From assembly GCA_963818225.1 (NCBI GenBank), contig CAWFRO010000006.1, forward strand, positions 1,385,776-1,449,775: DNA of 64,000 nucleotides. The letters run 5' to 3'. Below, piece by piece: positions 10,671 through 18,819 of the stretch. Under the pieces are notes generated by a model. The model saw only the letters and a list, made by a program, of their open reading frames with translations. It searched no databases and was not told the DNA's origin. A program made the translations under genes and the position numbers. Position 1 is the first letter of the stretch; each line of letters begins with the position of its first letter. The DNA comes from Palsa-504 sp963818225. GTDB taxonomy: Bacteria; Actinomycetota; Actinomycetes; Streptosporangiales; Streptosporangiaceae.

Positions 10671-11525
10671 GCGGCGCCCGTGCAGCAGGACGCGGTGCTC
10701 CGCGTGCCAGCGCACCGCGCGGGCCAGCGCGACCCGCTCGGCGTCGCGGCCGATGGCCGCGAGGTCCCCGGGGCTGCTGGTGTGGTCGACGCGGGCCACT
10801 TCCTGCTCGATGATCGGGCCCTCGTCCAGGTCGGCGGTGACGTAGTGCGCGGTGGCCCCGATCAGCTTCACCCCGTGCGCGTGCGCCTGGTGGTAGGGCC
10901 GGGCCCCTTTGAAGCTCGGCAGGAACGAGTGGTGGATGTTGATGATCCGGCCGGTCAGCTTGGCGCACAGCTCCGGCGACAGCAGGCGCATGTACCGGGC
11001 CAGTACCACGAAGTCGATGCCCAGCTCGCTGACCAGGTCCAGCAGCCGGCCTTCGGCCCGCTGAGCGGACAGCGGGTCACCGGGGGCATTGGGCACGTGC
11101 TCGAAGGCCACGTCATGGGCCGCGGCGAGCGAGGCCAGGTCGGGATGGTTGCCCACCACCAGCGGCACGTCGATCCGCAGTGACTCGGCCGCCCGCCGGT
11201 AGAGCAGGTCGTTCAGGCAGTGACCGGCCTTGGACACCATGATCAGCACCCGCGGCTGAACGGCGGTGTCGTGCAGCTCCCACTCCATGCCGAACTCGCC
11301 CGCCACCGGGCTGAAGCCGGAGCGCAGGTCCTGGTAGGTCGCGGGGTCCGGCCCCAGGCTCTCCAGGTGCACGCGCATGAAGAACTGGCTCTGCCCCTCG
11401 CCGGTCCGGTCGCCGAACTGCTGGCTGTCCAGCACGTTGCAGCCGGCCTGGTGCAGGTACGCCGCGACCGCATGCACGATCCCGACGCGGTCCGGGCAGG
11501 ACAGGGTGAGGACGTACTCGGCCAT
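10653..11525 (-). CDS. purU: Formyltetrahydrofolate deformylase
   Basis: This 290-aa enzyme hydrolyses 10-formyl-THF to formate and THF. An N-terminal ACT domain (about 1-85, LTLSCPDRVGIVHAVAAYLHQ) is followed by the formyltransferase fold (about 95-290). Catalytic-type residues are present in NIHHSFLPSFKGARPYHQA and in the loop GATAHYVTADLDEGPIIEQ with its Asp. The ATG at 11525 shares one base with the fabI stop (TGATG), so translation is coupled. A longer upstream frame is just fabI out of frame. It is the last gene of the fabG-fabI-purU operon. Confidence 0.93.
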   Translation of the reverse strand: MAEYVLTLSCPDRVGIVHAVAAYLHQAGCNVLDSQQFGDRTGEGQSQFFMRVHLESLGPDPATYQDLRSGFSPVAGEFGMEWELHDTAVQPRVLIMVSKAGHCLNDLLYRRAAESLRIDVPLVVGNHPDLASLAAAHDVAFEHVPNAPGDPLSAQRAEGRLLDLVSELGIDFVVLARYMRLLSPELCAKLTGRIINIHHSFLPSFKGARPYHQAHAHGVKLIGATAHYVTADLDEGPIIEQEVARVDHTSSPGDLAAIGRDAERVALARAVRWHAEHRVLLHGRRTVIFK

Positions 11526-12295
11526 CAGGCGCCAATCGCGTGCACGCCGCCATCCACGTGCACGATCTCGCCCGTGGTCGCGGGAAACCACCCGGACAGA
11601 AGCGCCACGCAGGCGCGCGCGACCGGCTCGGGGTCGGTGATGTCCCAGCCGAGCGGGGCGCGTTCGTCCCACACGCCCTCGAACCGGTCGAAGCCCGGGA
11701 TGGCCTTGGCGGCCATGGTCCGCAGCGGGCCCGCCGCCACCAGGTTGACCCGCACTCCCTGGGGGCCGAGATCACGGGCCAGGTATCGCGCGCACGACTC
11801 CAGGCCGGCCTTGGCCACGCCCATCCAGTCGTAGCCCGGCCAGGCCACGCTGGCGTCGAAGTCCAGGCCGACCACCGAACCGCCGCCGCCCATCAGCGGC
11901 AGCGCCGCCATCGTGAGCGCCTTCAGCGAGTACGCGGAGACCTGGACCGCGGTGGCCACGTCGGCCCACCGGGTGCGCAGGAAGTTCCCGCCGAGCGCTT
12001 CAGCGGGATCGGCGTAGGCGATGGCGTGCAGCACGCCGTCCAGCCCGTCCACGTGCGCGCGGACCCGTTCGGCCAGGGAATCGAGGTGATCCTCACTGGT
12101 CACGTCCAGCTCGAGGACCGGCGGCGGGGAGGGCAGCCGCCGGGCGATCCGCTCCACCAGGCTGAGGCGGCCGAATCCGGTCATGATCACGGTGGCGCCT
12201 TCCTGCTGCGCCACCCGGGCCACGTGGAACGCGATCGAGGCGTCCGTGATGACCCCGGTGACCAGGATTCGCTTGCCCGCCAGGATTCCCACCAT
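11525..12295 (-). CDS. fabI: Enoyl-ACP reductase, InhA type
   Basis: This 256-aa protein performs the final NADH-dependent reduction in FAS-II elongation. It has the enoyl-reductase nucleotide motif LVTGVITDASIAFHVAR (about 11-27) and the Y-x6-K pair at Tyr155 and Lys162 (YDWMGVAK), the spacing found in InhA. The substrate-loop region AGPLRTMAAKAIPGF also matches InhA. It lies 12 bases after fabG and overlaps purU. The pair fabG-fabI mirrors the mabA-inhA arrangement of mycobacteria. Confidence 0.95.
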   Translation of the reverse strand: MVGILAGKRILVTGVITDASIAFHVARVAQQEGATVIMTGFGRLSLVERIARRLPSPPPVLELDVTSEDHLDSLAERVRAHVDGLDGVLHAIAYADPAEALGGNFLRTRWADVATAVQVSAYSLKALTMAALPLMGGGGSVVGLDFDASVAWPGYDWMGVAKAGLESCARYLARDLGPQGVRVNLVAAGPLRTMAAKAIPGFDRFEGVWDERAPLGWDITDPEPVARACVALLSGWFPATTGEIVHVDGGVHAIGA

Positions 12296-12307
12296 GCCTC
12301 CTTGCGC

Positions 12308-13012
12308 CTAGTGACCCATGCCCAGGCCGCCGTCGACCGGGATGACGGCGCCGGTGATATAGGCGGCATCCGGTCCGGCCAGGAACGCCACCGCGGCGGC
12401 GACCTCGTCCGCCGAAGCGAACCGGGCCAGCGGGACGGCGCCCAGGATGGCCGCCTTCCTGTCGTCCGGCAGGCCGGCCGTCATGTCGCTGTCCACGAAG
12501 CCGGGGGCGATGACGTTAGCGGTAATGCCGCGCGAGCCGAGCTCGCGGGCCAGCGACCGGGCCATCCCGACCAGCCCGGCCTTCGAAGCCGCGTAGTTGG
12601 CCTGGCCGGCCGAGCCGTACAGGCCGACGACCGAGGAGATGAAGATGAGGCGCCCGCGGCGCATCCTCATCATGCCGCGCACCGCCCGCTTGGCCACCCG
12701 GTACGCGCCGGCCAGGTTCGTGTCCAGCACCAGGTCGAAGTCGTCCTCGCTCATCAGCGCGAGCAGCTGGTCCCGGGTCACCCCGGCGTTGGCCACCAGG
12801 ACCTCGACCGGGCCCTGGGCCTTCTCCACTTCCCCGAACGCGGCGTCGACCGACCCTGCCTCGCGGACGTCGCAGCGGACCACCTCAAGCCCCTCGACCT
12901 GGTCGCCGGAGCGCGAGGTCACGGTGACGCTGTCACCCCCGGCCGCGAGCCGCCGGGCGATAGCCAGCCCGATGCCCCGGTTCCCGCCGGTCACCAGCAC
13001 AGAACGCCCCAT
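12308..13012 (-). CDS. fabG: 3-oxoacyl-ACP reductase
   Basis: This 234-aa short-chain dehydrogenase has TGGNRGIG at 8-15 for NADPH binding, NAG at about 75-77, catalytic Ser in FISS (126-127), and Tyr140-x3-Lys144 in the segment NYAASKAG. It reduces 3-oxoacyl-ACP in fatty acid elongation. The neighbour fabI supports this over other SDR roles. It is the first gene of the operon, and its promoter must lie in the 122-bp gap shared with the divergent tldD. Confidence 0.93.
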   Translation of the reverse strand: MGRSVLVTGGNRGIGLAIARRLAAGGDSVTVTSRSGDQVEGLEVVRCDVREAGSVDAAFGEVEKAQGPVEVLVANAGVTRDQLLALMSEDDFDLVLDTNLAGAYRVAKRAVRGMMRMRRGRLIFISSVVGLYGSAGQANYAASKAGLVGMARSLARELGSRGITANVIAPGFVDSDMTAGLPDDRKAAILGAVPLARFASADEVAAAVAFLAGPDAAYITGAVIPVDGGLGMGH

Positions 13013-13134
13013 GGTCGCCTCTCTCCTCGGCTCACTGAGGGTACCGCAGCAGCCCGCCGGCCCAGCGGGTCCTGCGCCGCCGGGCGGGGACGCCGCGGCA
13101 GAGCCGGCAACTCAGGTGAGTAGACTCACGCCGC

Positions 13135-14646
13135 GTGAACCATCATGCGTCACGGATCGACCCCGAGTTCACCGCCCTGCCGCTGCGCGACCTGGCCGAC
13201 GCGGCGCTCGCGCAGGCCAAGGCCCTCGGCGCCCAGCATGCCGACTTCCGGGCCGAGCGGATCAGGGGCCAGCGGATCGGGCTGTCCGACGGGGCACCGC
13301 AGACCCTGTTCGACGCCGATGACACCGGCCTGGCGGTCCGCGTCATCGTGGACGGCACCTGGGGCTTCGCGTCGGCGGTCGACCTGACGGCGGACGCCGC
13401 GGCGCTCGCGGCGCGACAGGCGGTCGAGGTGGCCAAGGTCGCCGCGGCCATGAACACCGAACCCATCGAGCTCGCCCCCGAACCCGGCTACGGCGACGTG
13501 ACCTGGGTGTCGGCCTATGACGTCGACCCGTTCACGGTGAGCGTCCCGGACAAGGTCGCCCTGCTGGCGCAGTGGAGCGCCGCCGTGCTCGGGCACGCCG
13601 CGGTCAGCCATGTGGACGCCTCGCTGAGCCAGGTCAGGGAGTGCAAGTTCTACGCCGACGGCGCCACCACCGCCACCCAGCAGCGGGTCCGGCTGTACCC
13701 GTCCGTCACCGCCGTCGCGGTCACCGACGATGGCAGGTTCGACACCATGCGGACGCTCGCCCCGCCCGCCGGGCGCGGGTATGAGTACCTCACCGGCACG
13801 GGCTGGGATTTCGACGCCGAGCTCGCCGAGCTGCCCGAGCTGCTCGCCGCCAAGCTGACCGCCCCCTCGGTGCAGGCCGGGTCCTACGACGTGGTGATCG
13901 ATCCCTCCAACCTGTGGCTCACCATCCACGAGTCGATCGGTCACGCCACCGAGCTCGACCGGGCGCTGGGCTACGAGGCCGCCTACGCCGGGACGTCGTT
14001 CGCCACCCCGGACAAGCTCGGCAGCCTGCGCTACGGCTCGGGCATCATGCACGTCACCGGTGACCGCACCGCCGAGAACGGCCTGGCCACCGTCGGCTAC
14101 GACGACGAGGGCGTGGCCGGCCAGTCCTGGGACCTGGTCAGCAACGGCATCCTGACCGGCTACCAGCTCGACCGGCGGATGGCGCAGCGCAATGGCTTCG
14201 GGCGCTCCAACGGCTGCGCGTTCTCCGACGGCCCGAGCCACATTCCGATTCAGCGGATGGCGAACGTGTCCCTGCAGCCCGCGCCGGCGGGCGGCCCGTC
14301 GACCCAGGACCTCATCTCCGGCGTGCAGGACGGCATCTATATCGTCGGCGACAAGAGCTGGTCGATCGACATGCAGCGGTACAACTTCCAGTTCACCGGC
14401 CAGCGCTTCTTCAAGATCTCCGGCGGCCGGCTGGCCGGGCAGCTGCGGGACGTCGCCTACCAGGCCACCACCACCGACTTCTGGGGCGCCATGGAGGCCG
14501 TCGGCGGGCCGCAGACCTACGTGCTGGGCGGCGCGTTCAACTGCGGCAAGGGCCAGCCCGGTCAGGTCGCCCCGGTCAGCCACGGCTGCCCGGCCGCGCT
14601 GCTGCGCGGGATACGGATCCTCAACACCGTCGAGGAGGGCCAGTGA
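13135..14646 (+). CDS. tldD: TldD-type metallopeptidase
   Basis: This 503-aa member of the TldD/PmbA family has the metal site HESIGH at residues 265-270 (HExxxH). Downstream it has the conserved SNGCAFSDGPSHIPIQRM region and the C-terminal CGKGQPGQ and HGCPAALL segments. TldD and TldE form a heterodimeric zinc protease that trims unfolded peptides and matures some antibiotics and microcins in other bacteria; the actinobacterial substrate is unknown. The start is GTG at 13135, with only a weak ribosome site visible. It overlaps tldE by four bases. Confidence 0.93.
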   Translation: MNHHASRIDPEFTALPLRDLADAALAQAKALGAQHADFRAERIRGQRIGLSDGAPQTLFDADDTGLAVRVIVDGTWGFASAVDLTADAAALAARQAVEVAKVAAAMNTEPIELAPEPGYGDVTWVSAYDVDPFTVSVPDKVALLAQWSAAVLGHAAVSHVDASLSQVRECKFYADGATTATQQRVRLYPSVTAVAVTDDGRFDTMRTLAPPAGRGYEYLTGTGWDFDAELAELPELLAAKLTAPSVQAGSYDVVIDPSNLWLTIHESIGHATELDRALGYEAAYAGTSFATPDKLGSLRYGSGIMHVTGDRTAENGLATVGYDDEGVAGQSWDLVSNGILTGYQLDRRMAQRNGFGRSNGCAFSDGPSHIPIQRMANVSLQPAPAGGPSTQDLISGVQDGIYIVGDKSWSIDMQRYNFQFTGQRFFKISGGRLAGQLRDVAYQATTTDFWGAMEAVGGPQTYVLGGAFNCGKGQPGQVAPVSHGCPAALLRGIRILNTVEEGQ

Positions 14647-16088
14647 GCGAGCCGGAGGCGAGCGGGAGGCGAGCAGTGAGCGACCCGCAAGAAGCCATCG
14701 AGCGCGCCCTGGCGGCCAGCCGATCCGACGACTGCGTGGTGATCGCCGAGGAGACCTCCAGCGCCAACCTGCGCTGGGCGGGAAACACCCTCACCACCAA
14801 CGGCGTGTCCCGCTCCCGTCAGCTCACCGTCATCGCCATCGACCGGCGGCCCGACGGAGCGGCGGCAGGCATCATCTCCCGGGCCGGGGTCCGCCCCGAA
14901 CAGATCGAGGAGGTCGTCCGCGAGGCGGAGCACGCGGCCGCCGAGGCGATGCCCGCCGAGGACGCGGAAACGCTGGGCGGGCCGGGGACGGACGGATCGT
15001 TCGGCATAAAAAGTTCCGAACCACGCTGGGACTCCCCACCTGGCCAGACCGAGATCGGCGTGCTGCGCGACTTCGCGGCTCAGCTCGGCGAGACGCTGCG
15101 CGAGGCCCAGGCCACCGGCCGGAAGCTGTACGGGTTCGCCGAGCACGACCTGGCCAGCACGTTCCTGGGGACCTCGACCGGGCTGCGGCTGCGGCACGAC
15201 CAGCCGGCCGGGCGGGTCGAGCTGAACGCGAAGTCTGCCGACCTGGCGCGCTCGGCCTGGACCGGCGCAGCCACCGTCGACTTCACCGACGTCGACATCG
15301 CGGGGCTCGACGCCGGGCTCAGCGAGCGCCTCGACTGGGCCAAGCGGTCGGTCTCCCTGCCCGCCGGGCGGTACGAGACGCTGCTGCCGCCGACCGCCGT
15401 ATCCGACCTGATGATCTACCTGTACTGGTCGGCCGGGGCGAAGGACGCGGCGGACGGGCGGACCGTGTTCAGCAAGCCGGGCGGCGGGACCCGGGTCGGC
15501 GAGCAGCTGACCACCCAGCCCGTCACGCTGGCCAGCGATCCGCTGGCGGCCGGCCTGCGCTGCGCGCCGTTCGTCATCGCGCATGCGTCCGGCCCCGACT
15601 CCTCGGTCTTCGACAACGGGCTGCCGATGGACCGGACCGCCTGGATCCAGGACGGGTCGCTGGCCGCCCTGCACTCCTCACGGCACTCGGCCGCGCTGGC
15701 CGGGCTGCCCTTCACCCCCGCCATCGACAACCTGACCCTGGCGACCTCGGCGGCCGGGGCACCGACGCTGGCGGAAATGATCTCCTCCACCAGCCGTGCG
15801 CTGCTGCTGACCTGCCTGTGGTACATCCGCGAGGTCGATCCGCAGGTCCTCCTGCTCACCGGCCTCACCAGGGACGGGGTGTACCTGGTGGAGGACGGCG
15901 AGGTGGTCGGCGCGGTGAACAACTTCAGGTTCAACGAGTCGCCGGTGGGCATGCTCGGGCGGCTGGCGGAGGTCGGCGCCACCGTGCCCACACTGCCGCG
16001 TGAATGGGGCGACTACTTCAACCGCGCCGCGATGCCGCCGGTGCGGGTCGAGGGCTTCAACATGTCCTCGGTGAGCCAGGCCAGCTGA
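14643..16088 (+). CDS. tldE: TldE/PmbA-type subunit
   Basis: This 481-aa protein is homologous to TldD but has no HExxxH, as expected for the non-catalytic partner TldE (PmbA). It overlaps the tldD stop by the sequence GTGA, so the two subunits are made in coupled fashion. An internal GTG at 14676 would give a shorter N-terminus beginning VSDPQEAIERAL. Recognisable blocks include SSANLRWAGN, LFAEHD-like GFAEHDLASTFLG and the C-terminal GAVNNFRFNESP. Confidence 0.92.
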   Translation: MSEPEASGRRAVSDPQEAIERALAASRSDDCVVIAEETSSANLRWAGNTLTTNGVSRSRQLTVIAIDRRPDGAAAGIISRAGVRPEQIEEVVREAEHAAAEAMPAEDAETLGGPGTDGSFGIKSSEPRWDSPPGQTEIGVLRDFAAQLGETLREAQATGRKLYGFAEHDLASTFLGTSTGLRLRHDQPAGRVELNAKSADLARSAWTGAATVDFTDVDIAGLDAGLSERLDWAKRSVSLPAGRYETLLPPTAVSDLMIYLYWSAGAKDAADGRTVFSKPGGGTRVGEQLTTQPVTLASDPLAAGLRCAPFVIAHASGPDSSVFDNGLPMDRTAWIQDGSLAALHSSRHSAALAGLPFTPAIDNLTLATSAAGAPTLAEMISSTSRALLLTCLWYIREVDPQVLLLTGLTRDGVYLVEDGEVVGAVNNFRFNESPVGMLGRLAEVGATVPTLPREWGDYFNRAAMPPVRVEGFNMSSVSQAS

Positions 16089-16140
16089 GCGCCGGACGCC
16101 TATGGTCGCCATCGCGTGACAGCAGGCATACCTTGAGAGG

Positions 16141-16512
16141 GTGAGGTTGACCCATAGCGGCCGGGGCCGGTCGCAGGTGCACATGGTGACGCAGGCGCGC
16201 ACTTCGCTGTCCGACGACATAAGCTACCGGCAGCGCAGGTACCTGCTGATGATGGGCGTCCGGGCGGTCTGCTTCGTCATCGCCATAGTGATGTTCGTCA
16301 ATCACCTGGGCTGGCTGGCCGCGGTACCCGCCATCGGCGCAATCTTCATTCCCTATTTCGCCGTGGTGTTCGCCAACGGCGGCCGGGAACCGAACAACAC
16401 CCGCGGCTTCATGGAGTACAACCCTAACCTGCCGGCCCCGCGCGACCCGGCCGCGCCGCCGCCGGAAAACGGCCACCGGCCCGCGGGGCCGGACCCCGGC
16501 AGCGCCAACTGA
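16141..16512 (+). CDS. DUF3099 family membrane protein
   Basis: This protein has up to 123 residues and contains the DUF3099 pattern (LSDDISYRQRRYLLMMGVRAVCFVIA). Two membrane helices lie at about 40-60 and 62-80, followed by a Pro-rich cytoplasmic tail. The function is unknown. The GTG at 16141 has GAGAGG just upstream; the ATG at 16183 is an alternative start nearer to the conserved region. It follows tldE by 52 bases and may be co-transcribed. Confidence 0.82.
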   Translation: MRLTHSGRGRSQVHMVTQARTSLSDDISYRQRRYLLMMGVRAVCFVIAIVMFVNHLGWLAAVPAIGAIFIPYFAVVFANGGREPNNTRGFMEYNPNLPAPRDPAAPPPENGHRPAGPDPGSAN

Positions 16513-16557
16513 TTCCCCTGTTCAGCCCCCCTGCCGCGATCTGGTGGCAATTGGGTC

Positions 16558-16589
16558 TTGACACACTAGGGGGTGTTTCCGTGTAGCAT
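16558..16589 (+). promoter_or_regulatory. Sigma-70-like promoter for the 6C-type RNA
   Basis: A perfect -35 box TTGACA (16558-16563) is followed by TGTAGCAT (16582-16589), which offers TANNNT-like -10 choices at 18-20 bp spacing. Transcription would begin at about 16595, just before the first hairpin. No protein-coding start follows, so this fits a small-RNA promoter. Confidence 0.6.
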
Positions 16590-16594
16590 TCATA

Positions 16595-16733
16595 TCGGTG
16601 CTCTGGTCCCCCGTCAGAGCGCCGCTGCCGGCGTTCCGGGCCCCCGTCGGAACGCCGATGATCGCGACGCCGGGTGGTTTGCCCCCGTAGCCACCCGGCG
16701 TCGCCCTAATCTTCGCCCGCCTATGGCGGGCCT
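16595..16733 (+). ncRNA. 6C-family small RNA with three C-loop hairpins
   Basis: Four hairpins stand in a row. H1: 16597-16605 with 16615-16623 (nine pairs, one G-U), loop GTCCCCCGT. H2: 16629-16638 with 16648-16657 (ten pairs), loop GGCCCCCGT. H3: 16664-16677 with 16691-16704 (14 perfect pairs), loop with CCCCCGT. H4: 16715-16721 with 16725-16731, loop TAT, possibly the terminator. C-rich loops on adjacent hairpins define the actinobacterial 6C RNA, described in Mycobacterium and Streptomyces. The standard 6C description has two such loops; here there are three. The assignment rests on structure and loop sequence, not on a covariance search. Confidence 0.75.
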
Positions 16734-17478
16734 CCCCGATGGCTCGCACTGTTCCCCTCGGGACGACCCCCAGAGCCTCCCGCGTGGCGACGGGTTTGAG
16801 GACGCGGGCCTGGTTCTGCGGGAGCGCAGGACTGGTTCTGTCGGAGGGCTGGGCTTGTTCTGTTTTGGGGGGCTGGCCTGGTTGTGTCGGGGGCTGGGCG
16901 TGTCTTGTCGGGGGTGGGCCTGTCCTGTCGGGAGGGGTGGGCCTGGTTCTGCTTTGGGGGTGGGCCTGGTTCTGCTTGGGGGGTGGGCCTGGTTCTGCTT
17001 GGGGGGTGGGCCTGGTTCTGCTTGGGGCTGGGCTTGTCCTGTTGGGGGCGCGGGGCTTGTCGTGCGGGCGGGTGTATGCGGCGGGGTGGGCGAGGGTCCG
17101 GGGGGCGGGCCAGGCTGCGTCGCAGTTAATTCGCAGGGCCGGCTTGGTTGGCCAAGTCGGCGGGTGAACCGGTAGGCGGCAGCCCGGGCTGGCCGTCTCC
17201 GGCGGGCTGAGACGCAGGGCTTTCGCTGAGTGCATAACGTATGCACGGCGGTGGCGCGGCAATGGCGGGCGCTTTGGAGCGGGGCTTTCGCCGGAATGCT
17301 GAGGACGCTTATGCTATTGGCGAAGGCAAACCTGGGGGAATGATCAGCAGCCGCTTACTAATGGCCGGGCGCGCCGCATTGGGGAGCAGCCGGCGAGGCT
17401 ATTCCGCCTTGCCGAACTCGGCTATGGCTATGGCTGGCATAGCGGTACCCATCGAGTCAACTATGGCCACAGATAGTC
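16734..17478. other. Non-coding G-rich region
   Basis: I see no gene here. Open frames exist on both strands, but they are low-complexity products of the GGGC-rich repeats (Trp/Gly/Cys-rich on one strand, Pro/Gln/Ala-rich on the other) and have no ribosome site. The 23-bp repeat is listed separately. The part from 17240 to 17478 is less biased and contains no recognisable coding or RNA feature. Confidence 0.6.
16938..17029. repeat. 23-bp G-rich tandem repeat, four copies
   Basis: Copies begin at 16938, 16961, 16984 and 17007. Each contains tgggcctggttctgctt followed by a run of four to six G. Shorter, diverged relatives (tgggc..tgtc..tcgggg) extend on both sides from about 16840 to 17060. 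A period of 23 is not a multiple of three, so the repeat cannot encode a repeated peptide in one frame. Closely spaced G-runs make quadruplex formation on the plus strand possible. Confidence 0.85.
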
Positions 17479-17709
17479 TCAGGGAGACAACCCAGCCGAA
17501 CCGTGCGGCGCGGGGACAGTTGCCCAGGGTGATGTCCGGGAAACCAGGCCGATGTTGCGGCGCACGGTGTCCCGTCCGCTGGTGACGTCGTATCCCGCTA
17601 CCCTGGCGGACCCCGAAGTGGGATCCGCCAGGGTCTTGATGGTGGTGGACTTGCCGGCGACCTCGCCGTACTTCTTGGTCAGCGAGCTGACCGAGACAGC
17701 CGGAGTCAC
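17479..17709 (-). pseudogene. Remnant of a DrrA-type drug-efflux ABC ATPase
   Basis: The 76-residue product begins like a daunorubicin-resistance-type ATPase (VSVSSLTKKYGEV) and then jumps directly to AGKSTTIKTL, the end of Walker A. It continues ADPTSGSARVAGYDV and NIGLVS, then loses similarity. An in-frame internal deletion of about 30 residues and loss of the whole C-terminal part remove the Walker A glycines, signature motif and Walker B, so it cannot be an active ATPase. Its GTG overlaps the padR stop by four bases (GTGA), so it was once translationally coupled to the regulator. Confidence 0.75.
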
Positions 17710-18362
17710 CCCGGCGAGTCCCCCGCCGCTTCCTCGTCGTCGGCGGCGAGGATACGGTACAGGGCCTTGCGGGTGTCGGCCAGGATCTTGCTGGCCTGCT
17801 GGACCTGAGCGGGCGTGCCCGCCTGGGCGACCTGGACGGTGGCCATCATGACCTGCCGGGCCAGGCCGTGGATCTGGAACACGGCGTCATCGACGCTGCC
17901 GGTCACCGCGTCCCAGGAGGCCCTCAGCTCGTCGGCGTGCGCCTGGACATAGGCCCGGCCCTCGTCGGTCAGCGTGTAGTTCCTCCTGCGGTCCTCGCCC
18001 GCTTCGGCCTGGATCAGGCCCTCGTCCTCCAGCTGCTGCAGGGCCGGGTACACCGACCCCGCGCTCGGCCGCCACACGCCCTGCGTGCGCTCGCCGATCT
18101 CCTGGATGATCTGGTAGCCGTTCCACGACTGCCCTTCGCCCAGCAGGTCGAGGATCGCGGCGCGGACGTCACCGCGCCGGACGCGCGGCCCGCGGCCTCC
18201 GGGACCGCGGAACTTCGGCGGCCCGAACGGCCCGCCGCGCATCTCGAACTGGAACGGGCCCGGTCCCGGGCCCCACGGTCCGGGACCGCCACGGGTCCGC
18301 AGGCGGGCACGCGCGTGCCCGCGGCGGCCTTCTCGGGGATCTCCCCATCCTTCGTCATGCAT
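17706..18362 (-). CDS. PadR family transcriptional regulator
   Basis: This 218-aa protein has a Gly/Pro/Arg-rich N-terminal tail of about 65 residues, followed by the PadR winged helix (VRAAILDLLGEGQSWNGYQI, SAGSVYPALQQLEDEGLI, RRRNYTLTDEGRAYV). A C-terminal helical part probably serves dimerisation. The ATG at 18362 is preceded by AAGGAG. PadR proteins usually repress efflux pumps next to them, which fits the adjoining efflux ATPase remnant. Because the target is broken, the regulator may now act elsewhere or be on its way out. Confidence 0.88.
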   Translation of the reverse strand: MHDEGWGDPREGRRGHARARLRTRGGPGPWGPGPGPFQFEMRGGPFGPPKFRGPGGRGPRVRRGDVRAAILDLLGEGQSWNGYQIIQEIGERTQGVWRPSAGSVYPALQQLEDEGLIQAEAGEDRRRNYTLTDEGRAYVQAHADELRASWDAVTGSVDDAVFQIHGLARQVMMATVQVAQAGTPAQVQQASKILADTRKALYRILAADDEEAAGDSPG

Positions 18363-18432
18363 AGTGATACTCCTTATAGATCTCTAGATCGCTTCTCGAT
18401 CCATGTCGTTAGGTTAACGATATATCTACATC
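18363..18432 (-). promoter_or_regulatory. padR promoter region with inverted repeats
   Basis: This is the most AT-rich stretch nearby. It holds GATCG-CTTCT-CGATC (18387-18401), a perfect 5-bp inverted repeat, and a GATATATC-like element near 18417-18427 of the kind often bound by PadR proteins. Autoregulation is probable from family behaviour, but the operator assignment is only by position and symmetry. Confidence 0.4.
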
Positions 18433-18584
18433 GATCGGCTGGCAAGCGCGCGGCTCATGACTTTGCTTGGTGGGCGAGCCTCGATGCGTGCGTTTTGGGC
18501 GGGCAACCGGTCCGTGCTTGCTGGGATGCGTGCCTGGTGGGGCGGGTGCCTGGTAGGGCGGGTGCCTTAGGCGCGGGCGGATGC

Positions 18585-18819
18585 CTACCCGGTGTCCACC
18601 TGCTGGCCGTCATCCTCGGGCAGCCGGGCCGCCAGCGTGGCCCGGAACTGCTCGAAGTGCTCCCTACAGCCAGGGCAGGAAGCCCGCCTCGCTGCGCCGG
18701 CCAAGCAGGTGCCGGACCTCGGCTATCGCCAGCGGTTCGGCGTCGCTGCAGGCCGGGGCGAGGGCCGGACACGGCGGGACGGTGATCGGCCCGGCGGGCA
18801 TCAGGTCGTGAATCAGCAC
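18585..18819 (-). pseudogene. Small frameshifted gene of unknown function
   Basis: Two minus-strand frames join into a coherent product of about 78 residues. The first reads MPAGPITVPPCPALAPACS and ends LGRRSEAGFLP before a TAG at 18664. The second continues PGCREHFEQFRATLAARLPE to a TAG at 18585. A one-base shift near 18670 links them, restoring a CPGC-like pair. Codon usage is that of real genes in this window. I do not recognise the family. The indel could be a mutation or a sequence error. Confidence 0.35.

Noticed and set aside
11540..13123. 527-codon plus-strand frame opposite fabI and fabG
   Set aside because: Both minus-strand genes have full catalytic motifs; the plus frame has none.
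13150..14583. 477-codon minus-strand frame opposite tldD
   Set aside because: tldD on the plus strand has the HExxxH site and family blocks throughout.
16522..17262. Pro/Gln/Ala-rich minus-strand frames across the 6C region and G-rich repeats
   Set aside because: They arise from the repeat composition, change frame with each 23-bp unit, lack a ribosome site, and oppose a structured RNA.
17241..17585. 114-codon plus-strand frame
   Set aside because: It has no conserved blocks or ribosome site, and its end overlaps the efflux-ATPase remnant on the other strand.
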